Assembly (NCBI GenBank): GCA_910577185.1
Contig: CAJTLR010000002.1
Location: 1 to 64,000, forward strand
Length of the DNA stretch: 64,000 nucleotides
DNA from: an uncultured Acetatifactor sp.
Lineage (GTDB): Bacteria; Bacillota; Clostridia; Lachnospirales; Lachnospiraceae
Direction of reading: 5' to 3'
This document shows, one piece after another, positions 43,615 through 51,584 of the stretch. Every line of letters begins with the position of its first letter. The stretch's first letter is position 1. The notes under the pieces are model-generated. The model was not told where the DNA came from, searched no databases, and saw nothing but the letters and a program-made list of their open reading frames with translations. The position numbers were made by a program, and so were the translations under genes.

Positions 43615-44577
43615 CTATCCATTTTCCCGTGTTTCTCTTTTGTACAACACTCTGTCCTCTATCCAGCCGGAAATGTCCCTCATGACCTGAACACGATTCG
43701 TCTCGTTGAGGAGTTCGTGCCTGGCGCCATCATACATTTTCAGCGTGATATCTTCCAATCCCGCCGCTGCAAGGGAGTCCTTTGCCCTGAGGACGCCTTT
43801 TCCGTAGGCGCCCACCGGATCCGCGTCCCCCGATATCATGAATACCGGCAGTTTCTTCGGGACACGGCTCAGGTTCTCCCTGCTGTACAGTCTCAGGATC
43901 AGCTCAAACAAAGCCCCGAAACCGTTTACGGTAAAAATAAAACCGCATTCCGGATCCGCCATATACTGATCCACCCGTTCTCCCTCCCGGCTCAGCCAGT
44001 CAAAGCTGGTCCGCGGATTCTCTATCTTTTTATTGTAGACGCCGAAAGCCAGTTTGTCAATCATGCGGCTTGTGTACCTGCTTCCGTGAAAAACTTTCTG
44101 GATTCCCGTCATACATTTTGCCAGTTTCACGGTAGCGGCAGCTTCCATCCCGGTTCCCATGATCACCACGGCGGAGAGCCCCTCCCCGTGGCAGAACATA
44201 TAGTTCCTCGTGATAAAGGAGCCCATGCTGTGTCCCATGAGTACATAAGGGACACCGGGATATTTTTCTTCTGTCAGCACTCTGAGTCCATGGACATTTT
44301 CCACCAGGGCCGTGGCCGGATCCTTCTCGCAGAAATATCCGTATTTTCCGTTTTTCCCCACGGATTTTCCGTGTCCCAGATGATCCTCCCCTGTGACAAC
44401 ATACCCTTTTTCCGTGAGAAACCGTGCAAATTCCTCATAACGTTCCACATACTCTGCCATACCGTGGACAATCTGCAGGACACAGCGAACCTCCCGCCCT
44501 TCCCCGGGACAGTACCTCACGGCATGAATCTTCGCGCTCCCCTCCCGGGAGTCAAAATAAAATTCCTCTTTCAGCAT
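43615..44577 (-). CDS. Alpha/beta hydrolase, monoacylglycerol lipase/lysophospholipase-like
   Basis: 320-residue serine hydrolase of the Hydrolase_4 group. Oxyanion segment QIVHGMAEYVERYEEFA, nucleophile elbow LMGHSMGSF, Asp in ISGDADPVGAYG and His in YDGARHELLNE are all present. It probably hydrolyses monoacylglycerol or lysophospholipid in the cytoplasm. GGAGGTTGTCTG precedes the chosen ATG; longer frames lack a site. It follows metG with 70 bases between and may share its transcript. Confidence 0.87.
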   Translation of the reverse strand: MLKEEFYFDSREGSAKIHAVRYCPGEGREVRCVLQIVHGMAEYVERYEEFARFLTEKGYVVTGEDHLGHGKSVGKNGKYGYFCEKDPATALVENVHGLRVLTEEKYPGVPYVLMGHSMGSFITRNYMFCHGEGLSAVVIMGTGMEAAATVKLAKCMTGIQKVFHGSRYTSRMIDKLAFGVYNKKIENPRTSFDWLSREGERVDQYMADPECGFIFTVNGFGALFELILRLYSRENLSRVPKKLPVFMISGDADPVGAYGKGVLRAKDSLAAAGLEDITLKMYDGARHELLNETNRVQVMRDISGWIEDRVLYKRETRENG

Positions 44578-44647
44578 CAGACAACCTCCATACTGCCGCC
44601 GTGGGACAGTCCGGCAAATCCCGCCCTGCCCCACATCCCTTTTCCTG

Positions 44648-46624
44648 TCAGGCGATCTCCGCGCCTGAAGGCATATCCTTCTCCGGTTTCACCAGGGCCA
44701 GGCCGCCCTCCGCATCCTCCGCACACAGAATCATGCCTTCCGACATCACTCCCGCCAGCTTGGCAGGCTTCAGGTTTACCAGCACCATCACCTTCTTGCC
44801 CACCATCTCCTCAGGGGAATAGTATGCCCTGATGCCGGACACGATCTGTTTCACCTGACTGCCGATTTTTACCTGGCTGCAAAGCAGCTTTTTGGACTTG
44901 GGCACGGCCTGGCAGGAAAGGATCTCCCCCACCTGGAACTGCATTCTGGAAAAATCCTCATAGGAAATTTCCGGTTTTGCCTCAATGTCTATGACAGGCT
45001 CCTGCTCCTGCGCCTGCTCTTCTGCCGGAGCCGCAGCCTGCATGGCCGCCGCAATCTCCAGGTCCCGTTTCTCCACTTCCTTCATGTCCAGCCTGGCAAA
45101 CAGAATTTCCGGCTGTTCCGTCACTTTCGTACCGTTTTCATAAAGTCCGAACTCTTCCAGCCGGTCAAATCCCCGCAATTCCGTGTTTAGCTGTGCGGCA
45201 ATCCGTTCTGCCGTCTCAGGCATAAAAGGCTGCAGCAGGGATGCGCCGATGCAGATTCCCTCCACCAGATGATAGAGCACTGTGGACAGCCGGTCTGCCT
45301 TCTGGGGATCCTTTGCCAGAACCCAGGGCTCCGTCTCGTCAATATATTTATTGCAGCGCTTAAAGACCGCAAAAATCTCTGTCAGCGCGTCCGCCACCCT
45401 TAAGTCTGCCATCTTATCCGTGACCTTCCGGTAAGCCCCCGTGGCAACCGCCCTTAAATCCCCGTCCAGGGCCTCGTCCGCTGCGTCCTTGTTGGCCACA
45501 ATGCCTCCGAAATATTTATTGCTCATGGAAATGGTGCGGTTCACCAGATTGCCCAGGGTATTTGCCAGGTCGGAATTGGTCCGCTCCGCAATCAGCTCCC
45601 AGGTGGCATTGCCGTCATTTTCAAAAGGCATCTCATGCAGCATGTAATAGCGCACCGCGTCCACCCCGAAGAAATCTACCAGGTCATCCACATAAATCAC
45701 ATTTCCCCTGGATTTGCTCATCTTGCCGCTGTTCATCAGAAGCCAGGGATGTCCGAAAATCTGCCTGGGCAGGGGTTCTCCCAGCGCCATCAGAAAAATG
45801 GGCCAGTATATGGTGTGGAACCGGATAATGTCCTTTCCGATCAGATGCAGGTCAGCGGGCCAGAATTTCCGGTACTGCTCCGTGCTGTTTCCCTCCGCGT
45901 CATAGCCGATGCCCGTGATGTAATTGGTCAGCGCGTCCAGCCACACATACACCACATGCCCCGGGTCAAAGTCCACGGGAACCCCCCACTGAAAAGATGT
46001 CCTGGACACACACAGGTCCTGCAGTCCCGGCAGCAGGAAATTGTTCATCATCTCATTTTTACGCGACACCGGCTGAATAAATTCCGGATGCTCGTTGATA
46101 TGTCTGATGAGCCGGTCCGCATATTTGCTCATACGGAAAAAATAGGCCTCTTCCCTGGCAGGTTTCACCTCCCTGCCGCAGTCCGGACATTTGCCGTCCA
46201 CCAGCTGGGACTCCGTCCAGAAGGACTCGCAGGGCGTACAGTACATCCCTTCGTAGGCGCCTTTGTAGATATCATCCTGGTCATACAGCCTTTTGAAAAT
46301 CTTCTGTACCTGCGCCTCATGATAATCATCCGTAGTCCGTATAAACTTGTCATAGGAAATATTCAGCATATCGCACAGTCCCCGGATAACGCCCGCCACC
46401 TGGTCCACAAACTCCCTGGGGGTGGTGCCCGCTTCCTGTGCCTTCAGCTCAATCTTCTGCCCGTGCTCGTCCGTCCCTGTCTGGAAAAAAACATCATAGC
46501 CTTCCATTCTCTTGAACCGCGCAATGCTGTCTGCCAGCACGATCTCATAATTGTTGCCGATATGCGGCTTGCCCGAGGTATAGGCAATGGCTGTGGTAAG
46601 ATAGTATTTTCCCTTGCTTTCCAT
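44648..46624 (-). CDS. metG: Methionyl-tRNA synthetase
   Basis: Charges tRNA-Met. 658 residues: catalytic Rossmann domain with the HIGH-like HIGNNYEI near residue 20, a zinc-knuckle insert (CTPCESFW, CPDCGREV), KMSKS loop GKMSKSRGN near 307, anticodon-binding helices (about 340-510), then a C-terminal tRNA-binding EMAP/Arc1p-like domain (FQVGEILSCQAVPKSKKLLC) for dimerisation. Start supported by AGAGGAG. A structured leader lies upstream. Confidence 0.96.
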   Translation of the reverse strand: MESKGKYYLTTAIAYTSGKPHIGNNYEIVLADSIARFKRMEGYDVFFQTGTDEHGQKIELKAQEAGTTPREFVDQVAGVIRGLCDMLNISYDKFIRTTDDYHEAQVQKIFKRLYDQDDIYKGAYEGMYCTPCESFWTESQLVDGKCPDCGREVKPAREEAYFFRMSKYADRLIRHINEHPEFIQPVSRKNEMMNNFLLPGLQDLCVSRTSFQWGVPVDFDPGHVVYVWLDALTNYITGIGYDAEGNSTEQYRKFWPADLHLIGKDIIRFHTIYWPIFLMALGEPLPRQIFGHPWLLMNSGKMSKSRGNVIYVDDLVDFFGVDAVRYYMLHEMPFENDGNATWELIAERTNSDLANTLGNLVNRTISMSNKYFGGIVANKDAADEALDGDLRAVATGAYRKVTDKMADLRVADALTEIFAVFKRCNKYIDETEPWVLAKDPQKADRLSTVLYHLVEGICIGASLLQPFMPETAERIAAQLNTELRGFDRLEEFGLYENGTKVTEQPEILFARLDMKEVEKRDLEIAAAMQAAAPAEEQAQEQEPVIDIEAKPEISYEDFSRMQFQVGEILSCQAVPKSKKLLCSQVKIGSQVKQIVSGIRAYYSPEEMVGKKVMVLVNLKPAKLAGVMSEGMILCAEDAEGGLALVKPEKDMPSGAEIA

Positions 46625-46654
46625 CTCATTTCTCCTCTCTTATTTCTCCTGTAC

Positions 46655-46817
46655 GGCACATCAAAAAGTGCCTTCGGCACCTTGTATGCATGTTTTATAA
46701 CAGACTTCATACAAGGTAAATAAGAAGCCCGTCTCCTACTGCCTATCTTGCACCAGAAGACGAGCCCGTATGCCCTCTTAATTAAAAATGGTATCACAAA
46801 AACCTCTTGACTGTCAA
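46655..46817 (-). promoter_or_regulatory. metG promoter and attenuator-like leader
   Basis: On the minus strand TTGACA (46817-46812) with TACCAT (46793-46788) at 18-base spacing forms a promoter just after the preceding gene. The leader then has hairpin CGTCTTCT/AGGAGACG (46762-46755 / 46737-46730), hairpin CCTTGTAT/ATACAAGG (46716-46709 / 46687-46680), and a terminator GTGCC-gaa-GGCAC-TTTTT (46680-46663). The GGCAC arm can instead pair with GTGCC at 46659-46655. No T-box sequence (AGGGTGGNACCGCG) is present. Confidence 0.6.
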
Positions 46818-46827
46818 TAACCAATTC

Positions 46828-47565
46828 TCACTTCGCCGACAGCCTGCTGTACTCCCCTTTCCGGTCATAAGAATCCAGAAGATAACTGTCATCCGTCAAA
46901 ATACAGTCTATTTCCAGTTTATCCCCCCGGAACTTACTGTGTTTGCGCAAATCTTCCTTCGGTTTTTCCTGCTTTGCCTGAAAAGAATCCTTATTGTGGG
47001 TGTTGAAAAAATTCCCCGGAAGATGCCCGGTCAGCTGTCCGGTCACATCCTTGAACTTCACCTTTATTTTCTGCCAAATGCCCTTTTCCTGCCCGCCCGC
47101 TTCATTGACAGGCGCAAAATAGGGATTTTCCTCCACTCTTCCGGGAGGAGCCACTGCCGTGGAAGCTGCCGCCACCTGCCCCGGATGTAAGATGCCGGCA
47201 GGGTCCGGAACATGGCTTTCCCGGCCCGCAGGACCTGCGCCTGCCACATCCGCCGCACTGCCCTCCCGGCCTTCCATCAGGGCCTGTGCCCCATCCGTTC
47301 TTGTCCCATCGCCCACGGCCTCACTGGAACCCCAGATGCTCTTCAAAAGCCTTTTTCCGTTTCCCAGCGTCTTCTCCAGCCATGCCGACAGGGAAAACTG
47401 CCCTTCCGGCTGCGGGGGCGCTTCCGGTACTGCCTGGGAAGCAGCGCCGGAAGACGCCGATGACGCACCGGACTCTTCTTTCCTGTAATGGGCATGATCG
47501 TGCATGCAGTTGGTCACATGGTGCACCTCTCTCCCATGATCCCTGCCGATTCCGTCAAAATGCAT
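46828..47565 (-). CDS. Uncharacterised soluble protein
   Basis: 245 residues, no signal or membrane segment. The N-terminus is His-rich (DGIGRDHGREVHHVTNCMHD, HDHAHYRK), the middle is Ala/Pro/Gly-rich and disordered, and the C-terminal 90 residues look folded (KGIWQKIKVKFKDVTGQL, FRGDKLEIDCILTDDSYLLD). GGGGGTGG precedes the ATG. It lies between rpe and metG in the same direction. I recognise no family; the His-rich start might bind metal. Confidence 0.7.
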   Translation of the reverse strand: MHFDGIGRDHGREVHHVTNCMHDHAHYRKEESGASSASSGAASQAVPEAPPQPEGQFSLSAWLEKTLGNGKRLLKSIWGSSEAVGDGTRTDGAQALMEGREGSAADVAGAGPAGRESHVPDPAGILHPGQVAAASTAVAPPGRVEENPYFAPVNEAGGQEKGIWQKIKVKFKDVTGQLTGHLPGNFFNTHNKDSFQAKQEKPKEDLRKHSKFRGDKLEIDCILTDDSYLLDSYDRKGEYSRLSAK

Positions 47566-47629
47566 ACTTCCACCCCCTTATCCAATCCTTTTCCTTTATT
47601 TCTATTTTCAGCCGAAAGTATGCAAAGCC

Positions 47630-48298
47630 TTACCTTTTATATTTGTCCTGCCCCAATATATTCATAAAACTCTTTACATTTTCCGAAACCCGGTTCTGGA
47701 AAACCGCAGAACCGGACACGATAATATTGGCTCCCGCCTCCAGGGCCAGTTCCACATTGTCCGGCCGGATACCGCCATCCACCTCAATGTCCGTCCTCAA
47801 TCCCTTTTCCAGCACCATGGAACGGACTTCACGCACTTTCCCCAGACATTCCGGCAGCAGTTTCTGGCCGCCGAATCCCGGCTTCACCGTCATCACAAGA
47901 ACCATGTCCACCAGCTTAAGATATGGTTCCACCGCCTTCGCAGGCGTTTCCGGGCTTATGGTAATCCCCACTTTCTTTCCCAGAAAGCGGATTCTCTGTA
48001 TTGTCCCGGTCACATCCTCCGTGGCCTCCAGATGGAAATTGATCAGATCCGCCCCGCAGTCCGCAAATTCCTTCACAAACCGCTCCGGTTTGTGGATCAT
48101 CAGATGGACATCGAAGAAAATGTCGGAACATTTTCGTATGGACAGAATGACCGGCATTCCAAAAGAAATATCCGGCACAAAGACCCCATCCATCACATCG
48201 ATATGCAGATACCGCGCGCCTGCATGCTCTGCCTCTTTGATCTGTTTCCCAAGCCTGCTGAAATCTGCTGCCAAAATAGACGGTGATAAAATGTTCAT
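47630..48298 (-). CDS. rpe: Ribulose-phosphate 3-epimerase
   Basis: Interconverts ribulose-5-phosphate and xylulose-5-phosphate. 222-residue TIM barrel, family length. Motifs: LSPSILAADFSRLG, HIDVMDGVFVPDISFG (metal His and catalytic Asp), VMTVKPGFGGQKL, and IEVDGGIRPDN with the second catalytic Asp. AAGGAGGGGCAGG precedes the start. It would link the araD product to the transketolase genes at 55 kb. Neighbours suggest housekeeping rather than the arabinose operon. Confidence 0.95.
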   Translation of the reverse strand: MNILSPSILAADFSRLGKQIKEAEHAGARYLHIDVMDGVFVPDISFGMPVILSIRKCSDIFFDVHLMIHKPERFVKEFADCGADLINFHLEATEDVTGTIQRIRFLGKKVGITISPETPAKAVEPYLKLVDMVLVMTVKPGFGGQKLLPECLGKVREVRSMVLEKGLRTDIEVDGGIRPDNVELALEAGANIIVSGSAVFQNRVSENVKSFMNILGQDKYKR

Positions 48299-48379
48299 CC
48301 TGCCCCTCCTTGTCCATGACGGCCCGGGCAGTCTTCCTGCCCGGTTCATTTTTCGGCAAGGTCTATTTTAACAAAGATT

Positions 48380-50050
48380 CTACAGCTTGTCCACGTCCTT
48401 TTTCAATTGTTCCCATGCATCTTCATGTTCCGTATAATAAATCGGGCATTTTTTGCCGCCGCAGTCATAATGGCGCAGAATATCTTCCGAATCCAGCCCA
48501 TAGGCCTCCGTGAGCCATGCCAGCAGCGAAACCAGGGAATCATAGGTCTCCTGGGTGAAGGATCCATCCTCCGCCAGATAACAGCACTCGATGGATATGG
48601 AATCATAATTCCGCGTCATCACCGCGTAGGCGATCTCGTCCAGGGGCACGCACTGGATAATCTCCCCATCATAGCCGATGATAAAATGGGAACTGACGCT
48701 GACCTCGTGAGTGTCCTTCTGCTGCTCAAAATAACTGCGGTTCTGGGCGGCGCTGGTTCCCGGATTTGCGGTATAATGTACAAAAAGATTTGTCACCGTC
48801 TCCAGTGCATCCCCGGGCCTGGAGTATTCATTGGGTGTCAGAAAGTTTTCTTCCCACCGGGGATGGCCTTCAAACACCTCCGACGGAAGCCCCTGAACCA
48901 TGGCGCCGGAATAAGCCCCTGCCCCCGTATTGTTTCCTCCAGAAGACTGCACGGAACCCTCCCCCATGTTTCCCGCCTCCGCTGCCTGATTGTTCTTAAA
49001 GATATAGAATCCTGCCAGTATTACGATACACAGGATCCATACCCCTACCATAAACTGCTGTCTCTGCGCACGTTTTCTGCGGCGTGCCCGGGTAGGACGC
49101 CTGGTATCCGGACGGAAGCCATATCCGGAAAAATCCCCCCTGGGAACCCTGGGACGCACTGCCGCGCCGCTTCTCCTTCCCACGACGGGCCCTGACAATG
49201 TCCGGGGCCGGGAAACCGGCATACTGACTGCGGAAACTGCCTTCCGGGCACTTCTGACACTTCTGTCATCTTTTTCATACGGTGTATTTCCACCGTTTTC
49301 CCCTGCGCGCTTTCCTATGTAGAAGGCATTCTCCCTTTGTTCCGCCGCGGAACGCTTTCCTGTATAAAAGACATTTTCTTCCGTGCTTTCCTTCCGGGAC
49401 ACCTGCCGTCTTCCCCGTGCCTGAGCATTTCTGTCATCAGTGTCATATTCATCATATGTGCGTTCCCCTGCCGACACGGGGCGCTGTCTCTGCGCATATT
49501 CCCGCTCCCCACCGTCTCTTTCCTGGTGCGCCGCGGGGCGCTGCCTCTGCGCATATTCCCGCTCCCCACCGTCTCTTTCCCGGCGCGGCGCGGGGCGCTG
49601 CTGTCTCTGCGCATATCCTTCTTCCCAGCCGTCTTCCAGGTACGACATGGGGCGCTGTCTCTGCGCATATCCCCACTCCCCATGGTCTCTTTCCCCATAT
49701 GACATAGGACGGTGCCTCTGTGCGTATCCCCTTTCTTCACAGTCGTCTTCCCGTTGCGGTGCGGGGCGCTGCCTCTGTGCGTATCCCCTTTCTTCACAGT
49801 CGTCTTCCAGGTACGCCTGCTTTCCCTGCTTCATCTTATCGGTGGCATCGTGATCCCAGGGCATCATAATCACATTGTCCTCTTCCGTATCCCTTTCCGT
49901 TCTCCTGCGTCCGGAGGAAACCTGCGCCCTCCTCTGGGGACTCCTCATGCGGCTGCGCTGTGCCGCATAATCTGCCAGATACGGATTTCTCCTGTCCGCA
50001 TACTCCTCATAATCTTCTCTTTTCCGTGCACCCTCGTTCTGCCTTGCCAT
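48380..50050 (-). CDS. Membrane-anchored N-acetylmuramoyl-L-alanine amidase with cytoplasmic repeat domain
   Basis: 556 residues. Residues 1-330 are very hydrophilic and basic, with six 19-residue repeats (RDGGEREYAQRQRP type) at about 83-196. A membrane helix (FMVGVWILCIVILAGFYIF, about 333-351) follows a strongly basic stretch, placing the N-terminus inside. After a Ser/Gly linker, residues about 400-556 are an Amidase_2 domain with zinc ligands in LFVHYTANPG and LRHYDCGGKKC and Glu in SISIECCYL; it cleaves peptide stems from peptidoglycan. The long cytoplasmic repeat region is odd for an amidase and may bind nucleic acid or another protein. Confidence 0.85.
   Translation of the reverse strand: MARQNEGARKREDYEEYADRRNPYLADYAAQRSRMRSPQRRAQVSSGRRRTERDTEEDNVIMMPWDHDATDKMKQGKQAYLEDDCEERGYAQRQRPAPQREDDCEERGYAQRHRPMSYGERDHGEWGYAQRQRPMSYLEDGWEEGYAQRQQRPAPRRERDGGEREYAQRQRPAAHQERDGGEREYAQRQRPVSAGERTYDEYDTDDRNAQARGRRQVSRKESTEENVFYTGKRSAAEQRENAFYIGKRAGENGGNTPYEKDDRSVRSARKAVSAVSMPVSRPRTLSGPVVGRRSGAAVRPRVPRGDFSGYGFRPDTRRPTRARRRKRAQRQQFMVGVWILCIVILAGFYIFKNNQAAEAGNMGEGSVQSSGGNNTGAGAYSGAMVQGLPSEVFEGHPRWEENFLTPNEYSRPGDALETVTNLFVHYTANPGTSAAQNRSYFEQQKDTHEVSVSSHFIIGYDGEIIQCVPLDEIAYAVMTRNYDSISIECCYLAEDGSFTQETYDSLVSLLAWLTEAYGLDSEDILRHYDCGGKKCPIYYTEHEDAWEQLKKDVDKL
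49463..49804 (-). repeat. 57-bp coding tandem repeat, six copies
   Basis: Six in-frame 57-base units in the amidase N-terminus, core gcgcatatcc/ttctctgcgcatat on the plus strand, encoding GYAQRQRP or EYAQRQRP with variable acidic flanks. Confidence 0.85.
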
Positions 50051-50297
50051 CCTCTACACCTCTGTATTTCCGATATTTATGAAAGTCTCTCCAGCCCTTC
50101 TGCCTTCCTGCAGCAGCCGGCCTGCATGTACAAGTTTCATAACCGTTTATAAAGTACACCCAAACGGTTCCTTCTGTTTTTCATAAATACAATATAATGC
50201 AGAAATGTATCTTGTTTGTTTAATTTTTAATTAATATTTGTACACGAAATGAAAAAACTCCTCTGTTGCTGCCTGATTACAACAAGATCCCTTTCTC

Positions 50298-51203
50298 TCA
50301 TTCCTGCCGGAACACGCCCCTGAAAGCCCTGTATGTTCTGGCCAGCCCCTCCTGAAAATCTATATACTCAAATCCCATCTCCTTTTTGCCCTTCTCGTTG
50401 CAGCAAAGTTCCGACTCCTCCCCGGTCACCGCAAACGGCAGCGGAATCCCCTGGGCGCGGGCCTGCTCCACCGTAATCGGAATTTCGTCAAATTCCACAT
50501 CTGCCGCATTTTTCAGCGCTTCCAGAAAAGACGCATATGTCATGACCTGGTCCTGGCACAGATTGTATGCCTGGCCATATGCCTTTTCCTGCAGCAGGCA
50601 TTTCAGTGCGGCCTCTGCCGCATCTTTTACATAAACACATTGAAAGCTTCCTTCAGCATCCGTGATCCGGGGCAGAATATGATTCTGTACCAGCAGCTGA
50701 ATGTATGCCGACTCCCTGGGTGCATAATTGTACGGTCCGTAGACTATTGCAGGACGTAATATAGTATATTCTATCTCCTTCTGGGCACACTCCACCCTCA
50801 GTTCCTGCTCCAGCGCCACTTTTCCCGCAATATAGGCCCCGGCCTCCCCGGGAAAGTTCCTTGTCTCCAGCGCCGTGTCCTCATCCTTCTTTTTCCCGGT
50901 GCCTCTCTGGTACACATCCACTGTGCTGATCAGGACATATTGCGTTACCTTTCCTGCCATGTTCTGGAGTACCTTCGCGATATCCCCTTCCTCATACGCA
51001 CAAAAATCCACAATGGCATCATACCTTTCCTCCATCCGGCGCCAGAGCGTCTCATCCCTCCGGTCACCCCGGATCTGCTTCACACCGAAATTCTCCATGG
51101 AGTAAGTTCCCCGGTTCAGCACCGTAATCTCATGCTTTCCCGATGCCTGCATGACAAAAACCCTGCCCAAAAAATAACTGCCGCCTATGACTAAAATTTT
51201 CAT
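50298..51203 (-). CDS. NAD-dependent epimerase/dehydratase (extended SDR)
   Basis: 301-residue extended short-chain dehydrogenase. N-terminal nucleotide motif MKILVIGGSYFLGRVFV, Ser in STVDVY, catalytic Tyr-Lys pair in YIAGKVALEQE, and VYGPYNYAPRES. It likely epimerises or dehydrates a nucleotide sugar. The true start is the ATG after GGAGGAAAGG; an in-frame TTG 93 bases upstream (with GGAG before it) would add 31 residues encoded by the leader element, which in the copy at 31 kb is a separate peptide. No sugar-nucleotide cluster surrounds it. Confidence 0.87.
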   Translation of the reverse strand: MKILVIGGSYFLGRVFVMQASGKHEITVLNRGTYSMENFGVKQIRGDRRDETLWRRMEERYDAIVDFCAYEEGDIAKVLQNMAGKVTQYVLISTVDVYQRGTGKKKDEDTALETRNFPGEAGAYIAGKVALEQELRVECAQKEIEYTILRPAIVYGPYNYAPRESAYIQLLVQNHILPRITDAEGSFQCVYVKDAAEAALKCLLQEKAYGQAYNLCQDQVMTYASFLEALKNAADVEFDEIPITVEQARAQGIPLPFAVTGEESELCCNEKGKKEMGFEYIDFQEGLARTYRAFRGVFRQE

Positions 51204-51305
51204 CCTTTCCTCCATTTCTGCGCGGCCTTTTGCACATGTCAAGTTTGTGGATGCCGCGCAGACACAAACTTGGGATTGAAAATTTTCAATTTTCAATCTT
51301 TCTCC
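51204..51305 (-). promoter_or_regulatory. Leader element copy 2: predicted pseudoknot and TTG-started peptide frame
   Basis: Minus-strand stem 1 is CAAGTTTGTG (51272-51263) / CACAAACTTG (51249-51240); its loop CTGCGCGG (51261-51254) pairs with CCGCGCAG (51225-51218). Compared with copy 1 at 31 kb the A-T pair in stem 1 has become G-C with both partners changed. GGAGAAAGA then TTG at 51296 opens a frame identical in length (93 bases) to copy 1, but here it has no stop and runs into the epimerase. The GGAGG site begins three bases after the pseudoknot region plus ATG-like GAAATGGAGG. Confidence 0.7.
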
Positions 51306-51415
51306 TTTCGAGTTTACTTTTATTTTGGTTCCGTCTCCTGGCTTCCGCACTGTTTCCACTTCATTTTACCATCAGCATTTCCCGCTTTCAATCAAATTTA
51401 ACCCTCACGGCATAC

Positions 51416-51453
51416 GCATGCCAATTAAAAATTTGCATGCCAATTAGAAATAT
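51416..51453. promoter_or_regulatory. Direct repeat upstream of the alcohol dehydrogenase promoter
   Basis: GCATGCCAATTA at 51416-51427 and again at 51435-51446, 19 bases apart, with similar tails (AAAATTT / GAAATAT); a related GCAGGCATGGC follows. Tandem sites at about two helical turns fit cooperative binding of a regulator. Confidence 0.45.
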
Positions 51454-51515
51454 GCAGGCATGGCTATTTTCTTCATTGCCCGCGGGAATAAATTATCAGG
51501 CCGTGATATTATCCC

Positions 51516-51544
51516 TTGAAATTCATGAAAAGAAGTGATAAAAT
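51516..51544 (+). promoter_or_regulatory. Promoter of the alcohol/aldehyde dehydrogenase operon
   Basis: TTGAAA (51516-51521), 17-base spacer, TAAAAT (51539-51544). The start codon of the first gene lies 41 bases downstream, after GGAGGAG. Confidence 0.75.
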
Positions 51545-51584
51545 CTTTGATATTCAAAGTAATATGAGTTGGAGGAGTCCTGAC

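Noticed and set aside
46655..46817. T-box riboswitch before metG
   Set aside because: The conserved AGGGTGGNACCGCG box is absent on the minus strand.
51204..51359. Epimerase starting 52 codons earlier
   Set aside because: The upstream codons are leader-element sequence shared with an unrelated gene at 31 kb, and GGAGG lies directly before the ATG at 51203.
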